Shown in pieces: positions 53,761-62,515 of a stretch of 64,000 nucleotides of DNA; positions within the stretch are counted from its first letter, which is position 1; every line of letters starts with the position of its first letter. The DNA lies in NCBI GenBank assembly GCA_964429805.1, contig CAYSDH010000005.1, positions 41,036 to 105,035 of the forward strand, given 5' to 3'. A model generated the notes under the pieces. The model was not told where the DNA came from. It worked only from the letters and a program-made list of their open reading frames with translations, and did not search any database. This DNA comes from CAYSDH01 sp964429805. Lineage in GTDB: Bacteria; Bacteroidota; Bacteroidia; Flavobacteriales_D; JABDKJ01. Made by a program: the position numbers and the translations under genes.

Positions 53761-54516
53761 TTGGCGAAGATCATCTCACATATCAACGAGGCAAAAGCCC
53801 ATGGACAAGCCAAACTGGCTGTTCTGATAGACCCTGATAAATACTCGGATGAAAGCCGACTTATCAAGGCCGTAACTCTCTGCAATAAAAACGGTGTTGA
53901 TTTTATCTTTCTCGGTGGTAGCCTGCTGATGAGCGATGGCTTTCATGATTTTGTGAAGGAAGTAAAGTCCTTGACGGACATTCCGGTCATTTTATTTCCA
54001 GGAAGTCCTTCGCAGGTGAGTGCGCACGCTGATGGTATTTTGTTTTTATCACTCATCTCAGGTCGTAACCCAGAATTACTGATAGGTAGTCATGTGATTG
54101 CAGCTCCTGCCTTGGCTCAAACCTCACTCGAAATTCTGCCTACGGGATACATGCTCGTAGATTGTGGCAATACCACCACTGCGCACTACATATCACAAAC
54201 CAGCCCCATTCCTCATGACAAAGATGACATAGCTTATGCTACGGCACTTGCAGGTCAAATGCTCGGACTGTCTTGCATCTATATGGACGGAGGTAGTGGA
54301 GCAAAGTCTACCCTGAGTGAATCTATGATTCACACGGTGAGTCAGCACATCAGCATACCGCTCATTGTAGGAGGAGGAATACGCACGGTCGAAGATGCCT
54401 CCCGTGTCTGTGATGCCGGAGCTGACGTAGTTGTCATTGGCAATGTGATTGAAGAATCACCTGAGCTCATTCAAGACTTCAGCATAGAAGTGCATCGCAA
54501 GCGCGTCAAGAAGTAG
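53761..54516 (+). CDS. Geranylgeranylglyceryl-phosphate synthase family protein
   Basis: The 251-residue TIM-barrel protein joins a prenyl diphosphate to sn-glycerol-1-phosphate in the archaeal ether-lipid pathway; bacterial members exist in Bacteroidota and Firmicutes. Motifs: LAVLIDPDKYSDE (19-31), the FLGGSLLMSDG strand, IYMDGGSGAKS and the phosphate-binding IPLIVGGGIRT then GNVIEE. It starts at TTG. Chain length and final lipid cannot be read from sequence. Convergent with the thiamine-type receptor gene, 23 bases between stops. Confidence 0.9.
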   Translation: MAKIISHINEAKAHGQAKLAVLIDPDKYSDESRLIKAVTLCNKNGVDFIFLGGSLLMSDGFHDFVKEVKSLTDIPVILFPGSPSQVSAHADGILFLSLISGRNPELLIGSHVIAAPALAQTSLEILPTGYMLVDCGNTTTAHYISQTSPIPHDKDDIAYATALAGQMLGLSCIYMDGGSGAKSTLSESMIHTVSQHISIPLIVGGGIRTVEDASRVCDAGADVVVIGNVIEESPELIQDFSIEVHRKRVKK

Positions 54517-54539
54517 ACTGTTCTTATACTTTAATCAGA

Positions 54540-57020
54540 TTAAAACTTAAGCGTCAATCCAGTCATGAAGTTTCTTCCTGCCTGCGGATAATACGCGTTA
54601 AAGGTCACTTCATCTTCAGGGTTAGGTCCTAAGAAGTACTTGTATGTCCAGCCGTTAGAGGCATACTGCTCATCTAAGAGGTTGCGAATCATAAAGGTGA
54701 ACTCCAAAGCTCGGAATCTTTCTCCACCAACTGACAGGTTAAACCTCAAATCATTGACTAAGAAATCGTCAATGACTTTTCTCGAATCAGAGGTATTGTC
54801 CAAAAACTGCTCACCAACATACTTCGTAAACCACACGGCTTTCAGATCTACTCCCGAACCATCTTCAGGGTCTCTAGACAGAATCTTATACGAAAGCTGG
54901 TCTCCTAAAATCACAGATGGACTAAACGCAATATCAGTCTGACCCAAGTTATCTCCAAGTCCAGCCAAGTCCACATAATCATTGATTTTGTTTTGAGACA
55001 AATTGAGCGTCAACGACCAATCAAGCCTCTCTAATGGTCGCCATCTTCCTATGAGCTCCACTCCTCTTCTGTACGAGTCATCTATGTTTGTGCGGATACT
55101 TTCTCCAACATCATTAATCTCACCAGTTGGTATTAACTGATCTGTATACTGCATGTTATAGAGCACCACTTCTCCAGCCAACATCCTGCCCTGCAGACTA
55201 AACCCAGCTTCTACATCATAGAGTGTCTGATGACGCGGACGTGAGTCTGGTGTGCTCGCTGTGTGATCATCGCGGTTAGGCTCTTTGTTGCCCACTGCGA
55301 ATGACATGAAGCCTCTGACTCCTTTACTATTCAGATAATTGACTCCAAACTTTGGATTAAAGAAATCGTAAGTGACTTTCTGATCTGCCTGTGTACCGTC
55401 TTGCAGATTACCGACAAACTCATACTCGATGTGTCTGAACTGCAAGTCACCATATAAAGACCAATCAGAGTTTAAGGAATACGTGGTTTTCGCAAACATG
55501 TTGGCGTCTGCTTTTTTCGCTTGATTGTCATAGTAGCGGTCGCGAATGTCAGAGTCAGAAGCAAACTCTGCCCAGATGACTTCTCCGAAGTGATCTCCGA
55601 TGTACTTATTCCATCCTCCACCTACCCAGGTGTCAGTCTTATCTCCTTTGAGATTTAATGAGGCGATGGCGCCAAAGAAGTCATTGTCAAGCCAGCGTCT
55701 GCGAATGATGTCAGTTTGCGAAATAGTATCTAATCCGATTATGGGGTCTTGAAGTCCGTACTGACTAAAGTAGGTGTCATGTGACCAGTTATCCTTGTCT
55801 TGAAACTGCTCGAAAAAGCCTTTTCCCTTTGTGTAGTGTCCAGCAACATGAAGCAGGTTATGCTTGCCCACTTTACGGTTATAATGAAGCTGATAATGAT
55901 CTTGACCATAATCGTCTACTTCATTGTCGTACTGATAGTAGTTAAAGCTTCGGTCTGAACTTAAAAGGTTGTCTATGTCTGCTTGCGTGTAGCCGTTATC
56001 GTAGGCAAAGTCAAGCATCAACTGCTCGTCACCTGTGAGCCTTCCTTCGGGGACTCCCCACCATGCCTGCTGCGTAACTTCATTGCCACCAAATGTGATG
56101 GCACGTAGTGTGTTTTTATCATCTGAATATGACCCTGCCAGATAGTAACTGTTTAAGTCAGCTGCAGACCTTTCTATAAAACCATCCGAGTGGATGTAAC
56201 TGAGGCGCCCGTCAAAAGTCCAATGATCTTTGAGCAGGCCTGTTCCCAGTTTCGCATTAACCTTAGAAGTGTTAAATGACCCGTAACCTGTAGACACTTC
56301 GCCATAAGCCTGCGTATTTATACCTTCGGTCAGAATGTTGATCGAGCCTCCAAATGCACCAGCACCATTGGTCGATGTACCCACTCCTCTTTGTATCTGA
56401 ATGCTCTGAGTGCTTGTTGTAATATCAGGCATGTTGACCCAAAACACACCATGCGACTCAGCATCATTGAGGGGTATACCGTTAATCATCACGTTGATGT
56501 TAGTCTGATCAGAACCTCTTAACCTTAAGTAGGTGTACCCTACCCCATTTCCAGCGTCTGATGTGAAGTAAAGAGATGGCGTAGTGTTTAACAATTCTGG
56601 CACATCCATTCCTAAATTGACTTCTGACAGTTCATCTTGATTGATTGTACTCTGAGCCATTGGCACGAGAACTCCCGCCCGTGTACCTTTGACCACCACT
56701 TCTTCAGCGGTAAATATTTTTGGAGTCAACTGTATGCTTACTTTTTCTTCAGTTGCCCCTGCGTCAATTGACACCTGTGTGGCAGATAACTCGTAACCGA
56801 GATGCGTGACCACCACCACATACGAGCCTCCTTCGGCAACTGTAAATGCAAACTCTCCTGCCCCATCACTCACAGCATATAAAAAGGTATTCTCGAGCTG
56901 AATAAATGCGCCTTGAAGTGCTTCACCATTCTCGTCATTGACCACTCCAGAAATTTCTACTTGGGCGATACTAACCAACCCTACCATCATGGCGAACAGT
57001 GCCAATACTGACTTCTTCAT
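54540..57020 (-). CDS. TonB-dependent receptor, TPP-riboswitch controlled (probable thiamine uptake)
   Basis: The 826-residue outer-membrane protein has a signal peptide (VSIAQ end), a carboxypeptidase-like domain (about 20-98), a plug with LRLRGSDQTNINVMINGIP and GVGTSTNGAGAFGGSIN, and a barrel ending in FMTGLTLKF. A TPP riboswitch lies in its leader, so its expression should fall when thiamine is plentiful. That and the PnuC-like neighbour support thiamine or thiamine precursor uptake across the outer membrane. The substrate is inferred from regulation, not from residues. Confidence 0.9.
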   Translation of the reverse strand: MKKSVLALFAMMVGLVSIAQVEISGVVNDENGEALQGAFIQLENTFLYAVSDGAGEFAFTVAEGGSYVVVVTHLGYELSATQVSIDAGATEEKVSIQLTPKIFTAEEVVVKGTRAGVLVPMAQSTINQDELSEVNLGMDVPELLNTTPSLYFTSDAGNGVGYTYLRLRGSDQTNINVMINGIPLNDAESHGVFWVNMPDITTSTQSIQIQRGVGTSTNGAGAFGGSINILTEGINTQAYGEVSTGYGSFNTSKVNAKLGTGLLKDHWTFDGRLSYIHSDGFIERSAADLNSYYLAGSYSDDKNTLRAITFGGNEVTQQAWWGVPEGRLTGDEQLMLDFAYDNGYTQADIDNLLSSDRSFNYYQYDNEVDDYGQDHYQLHYNRKVGKHNLLHVAGHYTKGKGFFEQFQDKDNWSHDTYFSQYGLQDPIIGLDTISQTDIIRRRWLDNDFFGAIASLNLKGDKTDTWVGGGWNKYIGDHFGEVIWAEFASDSDIRDRYYDNQAKKADANMFAKTTYSLNSDWSLYGDLQFRHIEYEFVGNLQDGTQADQKVTYDFFNPKFGVNYLNSKGVRGFMSFAVGNKEPNRDDHTASTPDSRPRHQTLYDVEAGFSLQGRMLAGEVVLYNMQYTDQLIPTGEINDVGESIRTNIDDSYRRGVELIGRWRPLERLDWSLTLNLSQNKINDYVDLAGLGDNLGQTDIAFSPSVILGDQLSYKILSRDPEDGSGVDLKAVWFTKYVGEQFLDNTSDSRKVIDDFLVNDLRFNLSVGGERFRALEFTFMIRNLLDEQYASNGWTYKYFLGPNPEDEVTFNAYYPQAGRNFMTGLTLKF

Positions 57021-57079
57021 ATTCGAATACTTTTTTGGGGAGCTGCATCATTTGAGCGTCAACATCAAAGATGTTTAGT

Positions 57080-57155
57080 CAATTTCCTACCTGGCATTAC
57101 CCGGGCAGGTTCGATGGGTATAATCTCAGAACGCTTGACGCGAACACCCCTGATT
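57080..57155 (-). promoter_or_regulatory. TPP (THI-box) riboswitch
   Basis: Read on the minus strand the region holds the conserved core in order: GGGGTG, CTGAGATTATACCC, GAACCTG, GGGTAATGCCAG and the closing AGGAAA. These are the THI-element signatures that bind thiamine diphosphate. The expression platform toward the receptor ATG holds a small AACATC/GATGTT hairpin and no T-tract terminator, so control of translation is more likely. TATTTTCG at 57163-57170 is a plausible -7 box just upstream. Confidence 0.93.
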
Positions 57156-57184
57156 TGGACTGCGAAAATAAGTAATTGGAGAAA

Positions 57185-57688
57185 CTACTCGCCCTTTAGT
57201 TTAGACAACAGAAGGTCTATGTTTCTTTCGCCTTCCCAGATGATGAATTCTCGGTCTGAAGATTCAAGCTCAGTCAGGTATTTCTTGAAAAGAAGATCTC
57301 TGTCATTGGGATTTTCACGGAGCGGATCAGCCACCCATGCGATGTCAGGTCGGCATAATATGTACAAGTCAAATTGTTGCTTGTCATAAAAGGTTTGAAT
57401 CAAGTCTGAGCACGAGCCGTATTTCTCCAGCGACCAAATTTTTAGCGTACTCATTTCAGTATCTGAAATGATGGGATGTTGATGAGTGGCCATCCACTGG
57501 CGCATCTGACCTAAGGCGATTGCATCAAGGTCTTCTTGCTCATATCGCCCTCCTGTTTTATCAAGATAACGCCTCGCAAACTCTAGGACTAAGGTGCCTC
57601 CTAAATGCTCGTGAAGGGTCTCTGCCAATGTTGTCTTGCCACTGCACTCTGGTCCAGTAATGGCTATTCGTTTATAGGAGGTCATCAT
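57185..57688 (-). CDS. AAA-type ATP-binding protein like the NadR ribosylnicotinamide kinase domain
   Basis: The 167-residue P-loop protein shows ITGPECSGKTTLAETL (Walker A, residues 9-24), LVLEFARRYL and a DLDAIALGQ helix, which match the C-terminal kinase domain of NadR. It lacks the adenylyltransferase domain. In NadR this domain phosphorylates nicotinamide riboside. Next to a PnuC-like transporter this fits vitamin capture by phosphorylation, but a thiamine-type substrate is also possible. It overlaps the pnuC-like stop by 17 bases; two ATG and one TTG are in frame within six bases. Confidence 0.82.
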   Translation of the reverse strand: MMTSYKRIAITGPECSGKTTLAETLHEHLGGTLVLEFARRYLDKTGGRYEQEDLDAIALGQMRQWMATHQHPIISDTEMSTLKIWSLEKYGSCSDLIQTFYDKQQFDLYILCRPDIAWVADPLRENPNDRDLLFKKYLTELESSDREFIIWEGERNIDLLLSKLKGE

Positions 57689-58268
57689 CAAGTGTTTCTA
57701 TGGTGACTGAATGGCTGATGTCTTTTTTCCATTGCACATAACCTACCAAGGCCAAGATGGCAAAGACAAACATCTGAATGGCATATATGTCGGCTTCTTT
57801 GGTCACGTATAGCCAGACTGAAAAGAGATCAATGATGACCCAATAAATCCAGTTAGACAGTACTTTTCTTATGGTCAAGAATGTGGCCAATACGCCAAAC
57901 ACGGTGCTCAACGAATCTGCAAATGGTTTGGCCGCATCTGTATAGGCTCCGGTTAGTAAGGAAATCAGCCAGGCCAAAACAAAGCCCGACACGATAATCA
58001 TAAGGTGATCTTTGAGTTTCAGTTCCGTCACCTTTCTGGGGTCTGGTTTGCCCCACATGAACCAACCATAAATTGCCACTGCCACATAAAAGGCATACAA
58101 AAATGACTCTGCATACAGCTTGACCTCAGGGCTTTGAAAGTAGTAGACACTGAGTGCAGAACCGATGGCTCCAAAGATCCAGCAGGACTTTTTTTGATAC
58201 CAAGCTAAGACCACATAGCTGATATTAAACAGGACGGCAGTCCATTCGATGACGAGTAAGTGATTCAT
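57672..58268 (-). CDS. pnuC: PnuC-family vitamin transporter (nicotinamide riboside or thiamine)
   Basis: The 198-residue inner-membrane protein has about seven hydrophobic helices and the PnuC features WTAVLFNISYVVLAWYQ near the start and AESFLYAFYVAVAIYGWFMW. PnuC proteins facilitate uptake of nicotinamide riboside, while relatives called PnuT take up thiamine. The downstream TPP-controlled receptor makes thiamine plausible and the NadR-like kinase favours nicotinamide riboside; sequence alone cannot decide. The ATG follows directly on the T tract of a terminator hairpin, so its promoter is unclear. Confidence 0.87.
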   Translation of the reverse strand: MNHLLVIEWTAVLFNISYVVLAWYQKKSCWIFGAIGSALSVYYFQSPEVKLYAESFLYAFYVAVAIYGWFMWGKPDPRKVTELKLKDHLMIIVSGFVLAWLISLLTGAYTDAAKPFADSLSTVFGVLATFLTIRKVLSNWIYWVIIDLFSVWLYVTKEADIYAIQMFVFAILALVGYVQWKKDISHSVTIETLDDDLL

Positions 58269-58303
58269 TAAAAAAGCCCCCTCCCATGTAGAGTGGGAGA
58301 GGG
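58269..58303 (-). terminator. Terminator hairpin abutting the pnuC start
   Basis: On the minus strand AGCCCTCTCCCA pairs with TGGGAGGGGGCT (one mismatch) around a short loop, followed by TTTTTT and then at once by the pnuC ATG. It closes the ftsZ-yqeY transcript and may double as an attenuator for pnuC. Confidence 0.82.
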
Positions 58304-58333
58304 CTGAAGCTAACCAAAAAAGGTTTTAATAAT

Positions 58334-58783
58334 TTATGATCCGAGTAGTTCTTTGACAATGTTAGAGATGGCTTTTCCGTCAGCCTTACCTGCGAGTTGT
58401 CCGCTGGCGGCACCCATCACTTTTCCCATGTCGGCCATTGAAGAGGCACCTAGTTTCTCTACAATGCCTTTAACTACTGCTCTCAATTCTTCTTCACCCA
58501 TTTGCTCTGGCAAGTAGGCTTCAAGAAATCCTGCTTCCGCTGTCTCTTCGGCAAAGAGGTCTTCTCTTCCTTGCTCCTTGTAGATAGCGGCTGCATCCTT
58601 TCGTTGCTTATGCAGCTTTTGAATGATTTTAGTCGCCACTTCATCAGTCACGTCCGTATCTCCACCTTTGGTGGCCTCCATCATCAAGGCTGACTTAATA
58701 GACCTTAAGGCTGCGAGTTTTTCTTTCTCACGCGCCAACATGGCCGCTTTAATGTCTCCGTTAATTTGATCGACTACTGACAT
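58334..58783 (-). CDS. GatB/YqeY domain-containing protein
   Basis: The 149-residue helical protein is a stand-alone YqeY domain like the tRNA-binding tail of GatB. Features are the N-terminal VDQINGDIKAAMLAREKEKLAALRSIKSAL helix stretch (positions 3-32), then EAYLPEQMGEEEL and the final MGKVMGAASGQLAGKADG. The role of stand-alone members is not settled. The start overlaps the ftsZ stop (TGATG) and it ends at a terminator. Confidence 0.9.
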   Translation of the reverse strand: MSVVDQINGDIKAAMLAREKEKLAALRSIKSALMMEATKGGDTDVTDEVATKIIQKLHKQRKDAAAIYKEQGREDLFAEETAEAGFLEAYLPEQMGEEELRAVVKGIVEKLGASSMADMGKVMGAASGQLAGKADGKAISNIVKELLGS

Positions 58784-60432
58784 CAGTCTACGTTCTTATC
58801 TAAGTAAGGATTGTTCTTCTTCAGTTCAATTCCTTCGATGTCTGTATCTGTCAGCGTGTACCTGCTCATTTGAGATTCTGCCGAGTGAGGCACGTCAGCC
58901 AACTTCAACTTTCTTCTCTTGTATGCAGGCTCTTTCTCAAGGTCGCTCAGTCCGCTTGGTGTGCGCAGTCTCAAACTGTGCTCTTGCACGCGCTGCAATC
59001 TCTCTTGAGTCAATCGCTGATGATCATCAACAGTGATGCGCTCTTCAATTGCCGTGTTTTCATCAGCAAAGTCAGTAGGCATCTCAGTCGTCATTGTCTT
59101 ACCTGTTGACTCATCCTCGTCTTCTCCGAGTACGAAGTACTTTTTCTTAGGCTCTGATTCTGTACCAGCTGATGGTGTTGGCTGTCCAGAATTTTTGGCC
59201 GTGATGTCATCAAAGCTAAATCCGAGATCATGTTGTAGCGGATTGTCCACCATGTCCATGTCCTCGTCATTCGTTTTCAAATACGGCTCTTCAAACTCTC
59301 TCTCTGTTGAGTCAGACATGTCTGTCAAATCAAACTCTTGCGTAGGACTTGTCAGCGGCTCTTCGATTGGCGTTCCTTCAAACGGAGGCGTCACGATAGT
59401 CGGTATGCTGTCATCATCAAGGTCGATGTATTTCTTTTCTGGCTTCTGCGCTTGGATACCTGTATCAGGTTTGTCTCCGCCTTGAAAGCCAGTGGCGATT
59501 ACAGTCACATTGATGTGCTCACCGAGCGCCTCATCTTGACCATATCCCATTATCACTTCTGCCGTTCCACCAGATGCGCTTTGAATGTAGTTCGTGATCT
59601 CATCCATCTCATCCATGGTCAGCTCATTGGCACCAAAGGTGATGTTGAGTAGCACGTGTCGTGCACCTCTAATGTCGTTGTCATTGAGCAACGGAGACTC
59701 CAGTGCATCTGTGACAGCCTTAGCCGCTCTGTTTTCACCAGACGCAGAGGCAGACCCCATGATGGCCGCGCCACTGTCTTTCATGACAGTCTTGACATCA
59801 TTTAAATCTACATTGACTAAACCAATAGTCGAGATTACTTCGGCTATTCCTTTGGCCGCAGTGGTGAGCACATTATCAGATTCTTGAAATGCTGTTGTCA
59901 CACTCAGATTTCCGCAGTGCTCTCTCAACTTGTCATTCTTAATGACGAGGAGCGTATCTACAGATTGACGCATTTGCTCGAGTCCTTGCTCGGCCTGCTT
60001 CTTTCTCAATGGGCCTTCAAAAGAAAACGGGATGGTTACTATACCCACTGTGAGTATGCCCATCTCTTTGGCAGCCTTTGCTATAACGGGAGCGGCTCCA
60101 GTTCCTGTTCCACCGCCCATACCAGCGGTGATAAACACCATGGCTGTGTTGCTTTGAAGGATGCTCACCAACTCATCGATGCTCTCGATCGCTGCGTTCT
60201 TACCCACTTCTGGCTGAGAACCTGCGCCTCTTCCTTCAGTTAAGCTCGTTCCGATTTGCACTCTAATCGGCACTGGACTGTTGTCTAGTGCTTGCTGATC
60301 CGTATTGCAAACCACAAAGTCAACTCCCTTAATTCCTTGCAGGAACATGTGGTTGACTGCGTTGCTTCCTCCGCCTCCTACTCCGATCACTTTGAGGATC
60401 GATGACTGCTCTTTCGGTAGGTTAAATTCCAT
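58783..60432 (-). CDS. ftsZ: Cell division protein FtsZ
   Basis: FtsZ is the tubulin-like GTPase that forms the division ring. The 549-residue protein has IGVGGGGSNAVNHM (16-29), the tubulin signature GGGTGTG (106-112) and the T7 loop NVDLNDVKTVM (207-217). After about residue 320 a long acidic, Pro/Thr-rich linker of some 200 residues leads to a C-terminal IELKKNNPYLDKNVD, typical of Bacteroidota FtsZ. The linker is longer than in E. coli. It is 38 bases behind ftsA and overlaps the next gene by one. Confidence 0.97.
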   Translation of the reverse strand: MEFNLPKEQSSILKVIGVGGGGSNAVNHMFLQGIKGVDFVVCNTDQQALDNSPVPIRVQIGTSLTEGRGAGSQPEVGKNAAIESIDELVSILQSNTAMVFITAGMGGGTGTGAAPVIAKAAKEMGILTVGIVTIPFSFEGPLRKKQAEQGLEQMRQSVDTLLVIKNDKLREHCGNLSVTTAFQESDNVLTTAAKGIAEVISTIGLVNVDLNDVKTVMKDSGAAIMGSASASGENRAAKAVTDALESPLLNDNDIRGARHVLLNITFGANELTMDEMDEITNYIQSASGGTAEVIMGYGQDEALGEHINVTVIATGFQGGDKPDTGIQAQKPEKKYIDLDDDSIPTIVTPPFEGTPIEEPLTSPTQEFDLTDMSDSTEREFEEPYLKTNDEDMDMVDNPLQHDLGFSFDDITAKNSGQPTPSAGTESEPKKKYFVLGEDEDESTGKTMTTEMPTDFADENTAIEERITVDDHQRLTQERLQRVQEHSLRLRTPSGLSDLEKEPAYKRRKLKLADVPHSAESQMSRYTLTDTDIEGIELKKNNPYLDKNVD

Positions 60433-60470
60433 AGTGTTTTTCTTAGTGTGTGTTAAATCGAAAGTTCTTT

Positions 60471-61745
60471 TTACTGTGGATCTTCAGACATGTACTCTCC
60501 AATCCTGCCCATAATGTTGTCAAAGAATTTGCTCTTTTTCTTTGTGCCTTGCTTGACGTATTCTCTTGGCGCGTTGCCTTTCTTAAACTCGTCAAATCCT
60601 TGAATAACCAATCCAACACCAGTGGCGAAGAGTGGGCTGGCCACGTTTTTCTCGCTACCAACGGCTACGTGCTCATTTGGATAACCAATTCTCGAGTCCA
60701 TGCCAGTCACGTAGTCAAACAAGTGAGACAAGTGCTTCAACTGAGACCCTCCACCAGTGACTACTATGCCTCCGATGAGATGCTTTTCGTATCCCGAATT
60801 TTTAATCTCGCTGTAGATAATCTCGATGATTTCTTCCATTCTTGCTTGAATAATGCAAGCCAGGTTCTTCACTGAAATCTCTTTTGGCTGTCTGTTTCTG
60901 AAACCAGGAATACAGACTATCTCATTGTCTTGCGACTCTTGTGGAAGTGCAGAACCAAATTTCTTTTTGAGTTGCTCCGCCTGATTTTTCATGATGGTGC
61001 AACCCGTCTTGATGTCTTCAGTAATGACGTTTCCACCAAAAGGAATGACAGCTGAGTGTCTGATAATACCATCCTGGAAAATGGCCAAATCAGTCGTACC
61101 ACCTCCTATATCAACGAGCACTACTCCTGCTTCTTTTTCTTCGCTGCTAAGCACTGCCTCTGACGATGCAAGCGGCTCAAGTGTCAAGCCAGTCACCTCT
61201 AGACCAGCTTTGGCCACACAGCGGTGTATGTTTTTAATTGCAGAAACTTGACCGGTGATGATGTGGAAGTTTGCTTCCAATCTGACACCAGACATGCCGA
61301 TAGGATCTTTGATGCTCTGCTCATTATCCACGATGTACTCTTGAGGAAGCACCGTGATAATTTCTTCACCTGGCCTCATCACCAACTTGTACATGTCTTC
61401 TACAAGATCATCAATATCAGCCTGTGATATTTCTTCTTCATCACTGTGACGCGTAATCATACCGCGATGCTGAAGACTGCGAATGTGCTGCCCAGCGATA
61501 CCCACGTTGACGTGAGTCACCTCTATGCCCGACTTCTCTTCAGCCTCGGCCACGGCTCTTCTGATAGACTCTACGGTCTTCTCGATATTAGACACTACAC
61601 CTCTGGTCACTCCAATGGATTCTGACTTACCCATACCGAGTATTTCCACTTTTCCGTGCTCATTTCTGCGACCTACCAAGCAAGCAATCTTGGTTGTTCC
61701 GATGTCTAGTCCGACAACTATCTCTGGTGATTCTTCCATGCTCAT
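60471..61745 (-). CDS. ftsA: Cell division protein FtsA
   Basis: FtsA is the actin-like protein that tethers FtsZ to the inner membrane. The 424-residue protein has VGLDIGTTKIACLV (11-24), an SHS2-type 1C domain with VNVGIAGQHI, DIGGGTTDLAIF and VVTGGGSQLKHL for nucleotide binding, and a basic C-terminal region (KKKSKFFDNIMGRIGEYM) that fits an amphipathic membrane helix. Its start overlaps the ftsQ stop as ATGA. Confidence 0.95.
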   Translation of the reverse strand: MSMEESPEIVVGLDIGTTKIACLVGRRNEHGKVEILGMGKSESIGVTRGVVSNIEKTVESIRRAVAEAEEKSGIEVTHVNVGIAGQHIRSLQHRGMITRHSDEEEISQADIDDLVEDMYKLVMRPGEEIITVLPQEYIVDNEQSIKDPIGMSGVRLEANFHIITGQVSAIKNIHRCVAKAGLEVTGLTLEPLASSEAVLSSEEKEAGVVLVDIGGGTTDLAIFQDGIIRHSAVIPFGGNVITEDIKTGCTIMKNQAEQLKKKFGSALPQESQDNEIVCIPGFRNRQPKEISVKNLACIIQARMEEIIEIIYSEIKNSGYEKHLIGGIVVTGGGSQLKHLSHLFDYVTGMDSRIGYPNEHVAVGSEKNVASPLFATGVGLVIQGFDEFKKGNAPREYVKQGTKKKSKFFDNIMGRIGEYMSEDPQ

Positions 61746-62515
61746 ATCTTTCTTTTCTTGCAGACCACCTGATCGTCAAATCTCAGATCGATGCTCTCAT
61801 AAATATTCCAATTTGTCTGCTCTATCCCTTTGTCATAAAACGCTGAGAGTCTTTCGAACTTCTTTTGATAATCCTGCGTGTCTCCAAAAACCAACTTGTG
61901 ATTTCCAACACGCGGAATGGCTATAATCTCTCCCTTCTCATCTACATCTAATTGGAGGATTTGACTCTTCCAAAACTCATCTTTATTGATGTAGGCAACC
62001 ATGTCCCACACTCCTTTGAGAAGCTCATTGTCTAACACTCGACCAGCAGAAAACGCTTCGTGCGTCAGCGGCAGATGACCCGTTACCGGAATCAACTTTG
62101 GTGTGTAAGCACTTCTAACTGGCATGACAAAACCATCTGTGTCGATGTATCCAGTCACTCCTTCATTGGTGATAAATCTGAACACTGGATCGCGCTGTTC
62201 GATCACCACTTTCACTCCTAAATCGATAGTCTTGTAGACGTTTGAGGTCTTCACATGAGGCAGATTCATGAGGTCTAACTCGATTTGTTCGGTGTTAATC
62301 TCACTCATCACCTGCCCAATAATGAGATCACCGCGGTCATTTATGCGCTGCTTAACCTCTTCTGCACGCACAAAATCGAGTTCGGTATTTCCGACAAATT
62401 CTACTTCAAATGATTCGCAGTTACGATGATGCTGTCTATCAATGGCAAAGCCCAACAGCACGAAAGCCCCCGTCAATAGGAGAACCATCAAGATGATATG
62501 CTTCACTTTACTCAT
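61742..62515 (-). CDS. ftsQ: Cell division protein FtsQ/DivIB-like
   Basis: The 257-residue protein has an N-terminal membrane helix (about 6-25, HIILMVLLLTGAFVLLGFAI), then a POTRA-like periplasmic domain (about 33-105) and a beta domain, as in FtsQ. FtsQ links FtsB/FtsL and FtsZ-stage assembly with septal wall synthesis. The sequence is divergent, and identification leans on position between murC and ftsA. Overlaps both neighbours by four bases. Confidence 0.88.
   Translation of the reverse strand: MSKVKHIILMVLLLTGAFVLLGFAIDRQHHRNCESFEVEFVGNTELDFVRAEEVKQRINDRGDLIIGQVMSEINTEQIELDLMNLPHVKTSNVYKTIDLGVKVVIEQRDPVFRFITNEGVTGYIDTDGFVMPVRSAYTPKLIPVTGHLPLTHEAFSAGRVLDNELLKGVWDMVAYINKDEFWKSQILQLDVDEKGEIIAIPRVGNHKLVFGDTQDYQKKFERLSAFYDKGIEQTNWNIYESIDLRFDDQVVCKKRKI

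Noticed and set aside
54530..54544. AT-only palindrome TTTAATCAGATTAAA between two convergent genes
   Set aside because: Too AT-rich and too short to be a convincing terminator, and it includes the receptor stop codon.
59033..59485. Plus-strand 150-codon frame opposite the ftsZ linker
   Set aside because: Ser/Val-rich mirror of the acidic Asp/Glu/Thr linker of ftsZ, no independent evidence.
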